The position numbers and the translations under genes were made by a program. This document shows positions 13,101-25,100 of a DNA stretch of 64,000 nucleotides, piece by piece. Source of the DNA: Sinotaia quadrata (lineage: Eukaryota > Mollusca > Gastropoda > Architaenioglossa > Viviparidae). Positions within the stretch are counted from its first letter, which is position 1. Each line of letters begins with the position of its first letter. The stretch lies in the NCBI GenBank assembly GCA_028829895.1, contig CM054182.1:87407546-87471545 (forward strand). Reading direction: 5' to 3'. The notes under the pieces were generated by a model. It did not search any database, was not told the DNA's origin, and saw nothing but the letters and a program-made list of their open reading frames with translations.

Positions 13101-16100
13101 AAATATTTTGGAAGAAGATGGGTTCTTACAAGGAAAGAAAGATGTTTAAAGATTTAAATTTTATCAGCAGAATGCTAAATAGAGGGATAGGCTTTGTGAG
13201 GCACAGAGGTCTAGACCTTTGTGAAGCATAGGATGTTTAAAGCTTTGTGAGGCATAGATATCTAGAGCTTTGTGAGGCATAGAGGTCTAGAGCTTTAAGA
13301 GGCATAGATATCTAGAGCTTTGTGAGGCATAGAGGTCTAGAGCTTTAAGAGGCATAGAGATCTAGAGCTTTGTGAAACATAGATACCTAGAGCTTTGTGA
13401 GGCATAGAGGTCTAGAGCTTTGTGAGGCATAGAGGTCTAGAGCTTTGTGAGGCATAGAGGTCTAGAGCTTTATAAGACATTTTGTTTTAGAAGCACTCAG
13501 ATAATCATAACAAAAAGAAAAGAATTTATTTTTTCTCCACCACAGGTAAACAAAACTAAAGTGGAGAGTTTTAGATTTATTCTATATAGACAAATATAAG
13601 TAAAAAAATAAAAGATATTTTTTTAAAGCTTCTTAATTATATGTGTAAACATAACAAAAGAAGAAGACAAGATTAGCTTTACTTTATAAAATTTTTTATA
13701 ACAACAGAATAGTTTTACCCGCATTCTCAAATAATCTCAAAGTAATCTAACAGCAACAAAATTTTAACTGTGCTCTTCATTTAAATATAACAAAAAAAGG
13801 GTTGTTTTTAGCTTTATTTAACAAGTAAACATAACAATAAGAGAATTTTAGCTTTATTCAATAGGTAAATAATATTCTATTTTAGCTTTATTCAATAGGC
13901 AAACAATATTCTATTTTATCATTATTCAATAGGCAAACAATTTTCTATTTTAGCTTTATTCAAAAGGTTAACAACACAAAGATGAAAATTTTAGTTTTAT
14001 TCTAAAGGTAAAAAATAAAAATATGATAAATTTATTATACATAAAAACAAGAGGAGAATGTTATCTTTATTCAACTGGTAAATATTACAAAAAAACCCCA
14101 AAGGTTTAGCTTTATTTTACAAGTAAACATAATTTTAAAAAAGCTAAAAGGATAATGTTAGTTTTATTATAAAGGTAAACATAAAAAGATAATTTTAATT
14201 TTAACAAGCTAACCATAACAAAAAGATACCGTGAACTTTATTCTAAAGGTCAACAAGAAAACAATAGCTTTTTTCTTTTCTTCTTATATGAACATAAAGA
14301 GGAAACTTTTGTTTTATTCATTACATAAACATTAAAACAGAATAAAAAGAAAGTGCTATCTTTATTGAATTTTGGAAATAGGAAAGTATAAAACAAAGGG
14401 GAGAGTATTTGCTTTCTTCTACAGGTAAGCGTAAAACAAAGTGGAGAATATTACCTTTATTCTACAGGTAAAGTGGAGAATGTTAGCTTTCTTCTAACAT
14501 AAAATATTAGGAGTTTTTGAAGATGACAAAGATGAGATAAGCTTTAAATGAAGTAAATCTAGAAAGTACTAAAGATCAAACAAGAGTGTTAGTAACAGCA
14601 AGAACAATCTTTTAAAAAATGATGCCTTGAAACACACTTATTATGAGCTGATGCATTGGCAAGAAGTATAAAAAATTATGTAAATACATATTTTAAAAAA
14701 TTATATATAAACATATTTTTTATTCCAATGAATAAATTCAATAGGAATATCATTGGTGTAAGACTGATAATGGTAATGATTCGGAATAAGAAGTTCTTTA
14801 CAATGTGAATTCTTTCTGAGCAAGTTATTACAGCTTTGTTTTCATCATACATCACCTCACTTAGGAGTTCTGATACTTGGTTAATCGACTATGACACATT
14901 TCTCTGAACAACAACTATTTATACAAAAGAGGCATATTTTCTCTTAACATTTTGCACACAAAATTTTCTATGAAAATTAGTTTACAGACATTGTGAAATC
15001 ACTATGAAAATTAGTTTACAGACATACTATGAAATCTCTATGAAAATTAGTTTACAGACATATTGTGAAATCTCTATTAAAATTAGTTTACAGACATACT
15101 GTGAAATTTCTATTAAAATTAGTTTACAGACATAGTGTGAAATCCCTATTAAAATTAAGGATACTGTGAAATCTCTATTAAAATTAAAAATACTGTGAAA
15201 TCTCAATTAGTTTACAGACATACTGTGAAATCTCTATTAAAATTAGTTTACAGATATAGTGTGAAATCTCTATTAAAATTAGTCTACAGACATATTGTGA
15301 AATCTCTAATAAAAATTAGTTTACAGACATACTGCAGAATCTATATGAAAACGAGTTTACAGACAAATTGTGAAATCTATTAAAATTAGTTTACAGACAT
15401 AATGTGAAATCTCTATTAAAATTAGTTTAGAGACATATTGTGAAATCTCTATGAGACAAGTTTAAGGACATGTTCTGAAAGTTAGATTAAATGAGTTTAC
15501 ATACTCTGAAAGTTCTATGCATGGAGTTTCATCAGATTTTAGTTCTTCAATCGCCTTAATATGTGCAGCAGTTAGAGTCAAAATCTGAGAAGTTGGATCA
15601 TGCATTCTATAATCCATAACTACTCCTGGACTCTGTGCATAGAGGAAACAGTCTATAATTAGATGGAATCTCTACAGATTTACATAGAATCAGACAATCA
15701 TTCGTTATAAATTTACAAAATACATGCACCAAATACCAAAGGAATTCTTCCATAAAGGTTAAACTAAGTTTCTCTAAACATTACTAAGACTTTTAAGAAG
15801 CAATGAAAACTGTTCTTTAAATATAAGTTTATCCTGAATGCTTATCAGATGGCTACACTGTTAGCATTAAGTGTTAAGTTCTACTCCTGGACATGTCAGC
15901 AGTCTCTCTAATAAAGGTCAGACTTTTGGTTTCTTAATAGAAAGGGGAATAAATCACGCATAAGAGACTGATCAACCAATGTAAGAACAGTGGCAATAAG
16001 CAAACATTTGTCATGGTGGATCACTGAAGGTCATCAATGGAACACAAAGATTGTCTAGTCAGATCCTTCCCACATAATATGCAGCAAAAGTCACGGAATT

Positions 16101-19100
16101 TACACACCCCTCATCTTTGCACACATCACACAAGAATAATGTGAGCAAACTATACAAGAAAAAATAAAACTATCTCTTAAAGGAATTGAAAACAAAATGG
16201 AAAAAATGACAACAAAGAAACAGCCTGGACTGTTTGTAAAGAGGAAAGACAATGCAGAAACCACCCAAACAGCCTGGAAGAAAAAAGATAACACAAGAAA
16301 CAATACAAACAGCTTAAAGAAAAAAGACAAAACAAGAAATAGACCAAACAGTCTGGAAGAACAAAGACAATGCAGAAACAACCCAAACAGTGTGCAAAAA
16401 AAAAAAGAAAAAAAGACAATACAGAAACAACCCAAACAGCATGGAAGAAAAAGAAAACACAAGAAACAACCCAGTCTGGAAGAACAAAGACAATGCAGAA
16501 ACAACCCAAACAGTGTGAAAAAAAAAAAAAGAAAACACAAGAAACAACCCAAACACCAAACAGTGTAGAAGAAAAACACAACACAAGAAACAAACTAAAC
16601 AGTTTGATGGGAAAAAAAAAGACAATACAGAAACACACCAAACAGTGTGGAAGAAAAAGACAATCACCAGCCAGACAAAAGCATAACTTCCCATACGATA
16701 AGCAAGTGTCGCTACCTGTGGAAAGGCCAGGAAAATATAAAGATTTATTTATGAGAAGATACCTATGCTGCCTGTTGCTAAACATTGTGGATATCTGAAT
16801 GAAATGAAGGGGAAAAAAGCATGGTTTCCTAATCTTTTGTTTAATCAACAGGCCTGACAACACAAAAAACTCAGATTGTACATAAAGTCTCTTCTTACCA
16901 TTATTCAATAAGATTAACAACCTTCAAACTGCAAAGTGAATATACTTTCTCCAACTCTTAACATTCAAACTGCACTGCTAATCTACTTTCTCCAGCTCTT
17001 AACGTTCAAACTGCTTTGCTATTCTACTTTCTCCAGCTCTTAACGTTCAAACTGCACTGCTAATCTACTTTCTCCAGCTCTTAGCGTTCAAACAACATAG
17101 CTAATCTATTCTCTCCATCTCTAATGCTCAAACAACACCATGAATCTACTTTCTCCAACTCAAACATTCAAAACACTCAACTCAAAAATTCAAACAGCTA
17201 ATTTCTCCAACTCAAACATTTATAAAGCATAACTATTTTCTCCAACTCTAACATTCAAACAGCACAGTGAATCTATTTTCTCCAACTCTAATATTCAAAC
17301 AGCGTAGCTAATCTATTTTCTCCAAGTCTAATTCTCAAACAGCACAGTGAATCTACTTTTTCCAACTCAGTGATCAACAGCACAAAACTTACACAAGCAC
17401 ATATTTGGATAATCTGGAGTAAATTACACACAGCATATGATTTTATACAAATCAACACAATTTTTACAAGATGAACCCACCTACACACTAGCCAAGCAAC
17501 AGAAAATTTTGCTTTGTGCAATAACAGAATAAAAAACATTAGCCAAATGTAAATGTGAGGATTAAGCTGATCCCCACAGGAAACAAAAATGTCAGTCTGA
17601 CAATCAGAACATTTTAAATAACGTGAGTAGAAAGATTAAGTGCAAGCATGATGGGAGTTCTGGAAGAATAGGTTATGCCTATCTGGAAGATACTTTTGGT
17701 AAAACATGTTTTTTCTTGAATATTTAGTAGATTATTGACAATGAGTATTGATAATGTCATAAAAATCAAAAGCCAAAGATAGGGGGAGATAACAGATAGG
17801 GTGTCCATAAAGTCACTTAACAATTTCAAAAATTTATTACAAAGGCAATTGATGAGGTATCTTCATCAGATTTGTTCTATATACTCGGTGGTTATTAAAG
17901 TTTGTAATCACATTGCATTTGTGTATTTCCGATACCCTATTTATGAATGAGGTACTGTGAAATGAACCCCGTACAAAATGGCTACTCCTCAAGAGAAGGC
18001 ACAGAATGTGTCATGGGTTATTGAAACAACATCAGATCAGAAAGACAGCAAAATTTCAGAACTAAGTATGAAAGAGATCCACCATTACGTACTTCAATTC
18101 ATGCATGGCACAAGAAATTTATGAAGGCAGGGACAGTGTTCGATAAAGGGAGGAGTGGATAACCAAGAACATCGATGTTTTCCTCATCAATTGCCTTTGT
18201 AATAAATTTTTGAAATTGTAAAGAGTCTTTATGGACACCCTGTATATCACACCCCTTGTCTACAGCGGAGTAAAATCCTGAAAAACTATAGGGAGGCTGG
18301 GAGGTTCTAAGTATGTAGGCATCAAGCAAGTATTATTTTATTTTAAAACTTTACTTTACTTCGAGATATTTTCCCTTCATAATTTCACCATATGTGGATA
18401 CAAAAGGAGAAGTGTGAATAGAAGGCAAAAATTTTCAAGTACAATTTAAAATTTTTCCTTTCTAAATACTAGAATGTCAACTGTTCACATTATTTTGAGA
18501 GACGGATTATTTGCAAAATTGTCTCCCAATATTAACCATATCTCCTGAATTAAAACTCTCACACACATGTATATAGAAACATAATAAATTTAGTACAATA
18601 CCTGTGAAGGTATTTAAATTTTACTATTCATTCAAATTTCTAAAAAATTTTATCAAATAAAGCAGGTATATAAATGAAAGATTTAAGTATGGAATTTATT
18701 ATTCAACACATGTAAAATAATCACTCACATCAACTGGCTTGTATATAAGAAAACAGTGGTCACCCCCTGTGAAAATTCTTTGAACTACTAAAGGAGATCC
18801 GTCATTGTCAACCTGCATAGAATGTACATGATTTGATTTCACTGCATCTGGTACAAAGGGACCTAACACATGACATGGCGTGTGTCGGTTTTCCATGATT
18901 TCTATTCCAAGCTGCCCACTGCCACCCAATCCAAAAGAATAAAGCCGCCCAGTCTTGAAAACATGAGCAATAGTATGCCGCCTGAAAAATTATAATAACA
19001 AAAATAAATTTAAAAATAAACTTGACTTATTTAGGTTGTTGTGATTCTAAAGGGTGGTCATTTCAAGAGAATCAGTATTTGAAAATGCTAATAGCTTTGT

Positions 19101-22100
19101 TCAGGAAAGAATCAAGAACAAAAATTTTGTATAAATTTACTGGTCATCAGGTGTCACCATCTATAATGGGAGACAACATGCACGCTCTCTAGTGTGCAAT
19201 AAGCAAGCAAGGTAATGCAATCATAGTGAAAAATTCACTTAAAAGTGTGACACATTCATTGTCTCTTGCTGCTAAGTGGTGGCAACATCAGCAAAACAAT
19301 CTGTGCCTCTGCTAATTTTGATCACTCCAGTTTTTTTGTCTGGACAACTTCAGGACAAAGTACTACTACTAATATTCAGGACACCCAATTCTTTCCTGTC
19401 CAACGATTCATATTTGTAAGGGTTCTCACTTAAAATGGTCACTCTGAAGAAGTGACAGCTGTTAAGTAAGTTCCAGTCTTAACACTTTCTTACCTGCCAC
19501 ATGCTATTTGTGTGACCTCATTGCCAGACAATTCCATGACTTGCCGCGGCAATATTTCATCAATGTTGGTTCCATGTCCAAGTTGTCCATATGACCCTGC
19601 ACCAAATGTGAACACTCGACCATCCTGGCAACATTATATAAAGCAAGTTTGGAAATCAGTCCTAGAAAGTTCAACTGGTGCTGCAGGAATATTAGTTCTA
19701 TGTTTAGATAATTACGTGTCATTTTTGTCATGTGTAGAATTGTCTTGAATTTCAGTGAAAATTACAACAAAGAAATCTTTGTGGAAGCAGAGATAACTTA
19801 ACAACTATAATATTCAATATATGATTATTCTTGCAACATTTCATAATAATATTAGATTTTTTTTTTAAAAGAAGAAATCTTTCTGAATACATGGATGACG
19901 TATGAAGGTGCATACAAGGTTTGGATAAATACCATCCAAATACACAAATGTCTACTGAATATACAAATCACTTCAGAGTTTGTAAAAATATTAATGACAT
20001 TGCACAAATTTTATCATGCATTCAGACAACTTACGATAGTCAGTGCAGCTGTGTGATCCTCTCCACATGTGAGGTATTTTATCTTCTGACTCCTTAGTGA
20101 ACGGCAATTGTTTGGCACAGCTCTGTCTGTTGAAGATATTTCCACTTTTATAAAAGAAACCCTCTCTAATGTGATTTAGAAATGTTCTACAGTAACTCTC
20201 AGTTATTGATAATCAAGAATCCAAAGTTTTTGTGCAACTGGCAACAATTTCCATGAAAAAAAAGTTCTTTTTAATGACTGCCTAGCTCTAAGAACAGTTT
20301 GCTAGTTGTCACAGGGAACGAGGAACAGAAATTATATTTTATTTCATTTTAAAAAACCGCTAACAAAACTAGTTGAAGTAACCCGAGTTTTGTTATTTTT
20401 CATATGTAGCATGTAACTTCCAGTAACGGTCACCTAAGATCTCTTTAGTAGACAGACGTTCGTGACGCAGTGTGTGTTATTATATCATATTGAATATATA
20501 TATTAGTTTGTGAAAGATATGTATATTGAACAATTGGGACAATTACGCACTACTAGTCACGTGTTGTTTACGAGAGAAAAGGCCAGTGCGCATTAGAATT
20601 GACCACAGAAAAACGTGCAGCACAGACAGAACTAAATATCCAAGGGGAAAATCGAGTCACAAGCCATAGCTTCTGGAAGTTCTGGAAAACTTCAGTGAAA
20701 CTGTATAAGAGGCAAAAGGAAGATTTTACTCTCAATGTTGAAAACGTCGATCCGTCTGAAGCCAGTCTAACTTCACGTATGAATTATCTCATGTACATAA
20801 AGGAAAGCTGCAAAAATCTCTTTCCATCCGTTTTCCATCCGTCTGATGCCATATATTGAGTAACGAGGCAAAATTACTTCAGTATAATTTTTGGCAAAGT
20901 GGAAAGTTCACTGTCAAGAAAAACCGATGTATGCGACGCTGGTTGTATGCAGTTAACGACATGAGGGACCAATTTGTTCTCCCCCCTGTCTGAGTTTGGT
21001 TTGACAGTCTATTCCGCAATTGAGAGGCTAGCACCGAGATAGTCTTACAGATATCCAGATTTCTACACTCAATGTAATGCGACGACACATCCCACTGGAC
21101 GACTTCATCCGATAATGCTAAACGTCGTTGGGGTGTCCGTTTCCACGACAACCAAGAAACAACGACAGTTATCGAGGCTGACAACAGTCAGCTAAATATC
21201 AGATTTCTCCGCAGTGATAATCTGAAAGTGGTGCCTAGATTCTGCAGAATCTTCACCTGTAATGCGACGCCGCAATTGCGTCGTGTCTTCGCTTTGAAGT
21301 GCCCCTTATAAGTGACGTGTGAGATTACATCATCTCCTTGGAACTCTGATAATAATAGTGAGTAATAATTAGCACGGCTAACGCGCACATACTTAACTCT
21401 AGGACTCTAAGAATATGAACACTATTATATCATTTGTGAAATACGAACTTTAATGTTAAAATTAATGCTTATGTTATATGTGAACTATTGTTAAAGCGGC
21501 CCCATTTGCCGCATAAGAATTGTGTAATTAAACTTTATTTTATATTTTGAATTTCATCATTTTCATCCCCCCTTATTTCCCGCAGAGTGTATGACATTGG
21601 AAAGTTGAATGTATGATTAATCACTGTGCGAAAGAGTAGTGCCCCTTTTAAATCGGGAAATAAATAACCTGATTTAACCATCTTTCAACTCTCTTGTTAT
21701 TCATAGTTTTTGAGAGGGACGAAAGAATTTGTATTAGTATTGTTTTGCACTGTCCGTCTGTTCGTCCATTTATTCACATTCATGATACTCACTCACAACA
21801 CACACCGCCAATAAAACATTCCTTGGCATGACATAAATAAACTGGGCCCCACCCAAACATCAATGGTGTATGTCACGTGTGTCTATGTAACAACCTGACG
21901 CGACGTAGTACTGGCATATGTCATACGGGCTTTTCTTGGAGGTGCACCGGAGCAGGCCAAAAATAGACTTCACCCCTTGCATCTCTAACTTCAGCTCGGG
22001 TCGGCTTGTAACGAGCCTCCCATTTTGTGACACTAGTCACATTCAGGTATTTATATTCAGGTATGCAAAGATGCACACAGATGTGCATGCATTCACATAA

Positions 22101-25100
22101 AAAAACACACATACACACAGATGTGCATGCATTCACACAAAAAACGCACATAAACACCAGAGACACAAATGCTGTGAGTTTCCAGAGTTTTAAATAAATA
22201 TATGAACCAACTGTCCAGATATAAGAACAAGGTGATTCTAGGACACCAAGGAATAAGGTATTTGTGTAAAAATAATGCACGATTTATGTCAGACAAGTTC
22301 CAAAGTGCAATTCATTCCATTAACATACCCATCAATTCTTCATCACATCCGACAACTCCCACTTCTAGTGCAACCCATTTCTTGATTTTTTTTAAAATGC
22401 ATTTCTCTCACCCTCCTATATTCAATCAACCTATTTCTCTCTGTTTATAGTGCAACTCTCTCACCCTCCTGTATTCAGATAAATCCTTTTTTTGTTTTTG
22501 AAGTGGTAGTGGTGTGCAACTCTCTGTTATATTCAAATTAATTCTTTGTATTTTGCTGATCTGCAATTTATCATACACACAAGTATCAAGTTGCAACTAA
22601 CTAGATTTTTAATTACCTGGATCACCTTCACATACTTTAGATTTCAACAAAATACCATTACCTTTTACATCACCAAGTCCCAGCTGCCCAAACCTGAAAA
22701 TATAATTTTAAAAATAAATTTGATTATTTCAACTGAAAGACACTGTAAATGTGCAATTACATGAGTGACTATGTTTTATTTTATTAGAATACATTAAATG
22801 ACTATGTATTAGAATAATGCAAGAATCACTACGATTTATTTTATTAGAACAATATATGCATGACTTTGGTTCTGGTTTTATTAAAACAATACATGTGTGA
22901 TTATGTTTTATTTTATTAGAACAATACATGAGTGACTATGTTGTATCAGAACATTATATGAATGAATATGCTTTATTTTATTAGAATACATTTTATAATT
23001 GAATAGTTGGTGATTATATTTTATGGTATTAGAACAGTGCATGAGTGACTATGTTTTTGTTTTGTATTTTAGAGCAATACATGAGTGACTATAGTTATTA
23101 GAACAATACATGATGTGATGTTAGCTGGTCCTCTTATTTCCTCTCTGAGAAGCAGAAGTTTTTGTTTTTCATACATTTAACAGATTTTACTATTCTACTG
23201 CAGAACAGACACAATTTATATACATTCATTCCAACTAACATTTTTGCACATTATATGCAATGATTCTTCATACAGAAAATTATACATAGTTTTATATTTT
23301 AATTTCAGGAGTTTAACACAGTTAAAATTAAAGTTTGCTGCAAACATAATATTTTGATTCAGAAGGATTCAATTCCAGAAACACCAAACTATTTACCTGT
23401 TTTTTCCCCAAGCAAATAAAGCACCAGACATGGATAGAGAGAAAGTATGACTGCCTCCTGCCACCACCTGGGCAAAAGGAATGCCATTAAGACAAGTGAG
23501 AAACTCAGGATTGTTGTGAGGTTCACCTATAGTGCCCAAACCAAGCTGTCCACAATCATTAGCTCCCCAAGTGGAAACAAGGCCCTCTATCAACAAAGAA
23601 ACAATGCCAATGTAATTTATTTAATTATTTTAATTTGTGCATCACATTTTTTTTGTTTCATACAAATACACAGATATCTAAATGTGCAGAGATATAAAGA
23701 TACTTTGACATTCTAATTTACTGATAAAGTTCTGAGTCATCAAACAACAAATAAAATAACAAAGTTTCACAATAAATACAAGTATCTGTTATGTAATGGA
23801 AAATCAATGGTAAATGCATACATGAAGTCCCGTTAAGTGGCAAAGCAATCAATTCAATAAAAACAACAAAAAATAATTTAAAAAATCAGTAGTTCTTAAA
23901 CACAGCATGTTCACCATCAAATCAATTATATATATCATGTTCAATAAAAAAAAATAACTGAAAAAAATCGCCTGAAGTTTTATGATTTGTAAGAGTAACA
24001 AACAAACATGGCCAGAGGAAACTGCTGTATTTTTTTCACCATAAATCATATTAAAGTCTATTAATGAGGTCAAGATTAAAAAGATGCTTTCTTTATCCAC
24101 TCCTAGTTCTCCTACAGGTAGAATTAAATTTACAATGAATCCTGCAGCAATCTGCCAAGACTATCTAAGAAAAGTCCCTTTAACACAGGAGGGGGGGATG
24201 AATTACTACTACAAACTTACAATCTCTGACTTACCACTAGTAAGAGCAATACAATGATGGCTTCCACAGGCAATTTGTACAATATTATGGACAGCCAATG
24301 ACTTCACTAGCCTGTGAAAAATTAGATAAAACACATAATACATTATTACATCTTTAATATAAAATGCATATACATGTAATAGTAAATAATACTGAAAAGA
24401 CTTCAATTCAAATAGTACACACAAACACACGTAGTAAATTATAATGAAGTTAGAACACATGCTTTTATTTAATTGCCAAGGAATGTATAAGGTGCAATGT
24501 GGTGGGAAAAGAAAACTAAACTAAAACAAAAACTATTCCTATTTAATTATAATCAGTAAAAGAAAAATTAAGGAGTGTGAAACAAAAGAGGAATTTTTAA
24601 AAAATATAAAATGATGTGGAAAATAATAGGTTTGACTTTAAAAAATTTGATATTATTATCTAACATGGAGACTAGGGTTAAGTACAACATGGAACAAGAC
24701 TAGAAAAGGTGAAAGTATAGGTACGATTATATAAACAACTGGATATTACACCATAGAGGCTAGGGTGAACCTACATTAATACCAGCTAACATAATTTATG
24801 ATATGTGAGGAGAATTTAATCTTGATTAAATAATCTTCTTAATTTTGCATATCACTTTGATGCATGTAGAATAATGAGATGACTGGCTATTTTATAAATA
24901 GATAAGGCCACTGACCTTTACCTTTTTTGGTCTGCCCCCTGGGTTTTTTTTTAAAGATCACTAAAGAAAGCAGATCAATTGGTAGCTTTGTTTTAAATTT
25001 AAATTTTTTTCAGAAACTATTTGTGATTCTAGTGTTGCAACACTTGCTTGGACAAATTAATTTTAGAAAAGAAAAGTAAAATCCATAGGTTCCTCCCACC

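Noticed and set aside
13180..13475. Regular ~25-bp repeats that could suggest a CRISPR array
   Set aside because: Units are directly adjacent without unique spacers, and the window is a eukaryotic nuclear sequence.
16100..16920. Long open frames (up to 247 codons, Phe/Cys/Leu-rich on minus, Lys/Gln-rich on plus)
   Set aside because: They overlap in several frames on both strands and follow the period of a purine-rich minisatellite. Composition bias removes stops; there is no homology or splice logic.
20599..20859. 86-codon plus-strand frame as a nested gene
   Set aside because: No recognisable domain, no clear promoter or splice sites; kept only as an unexplained block.
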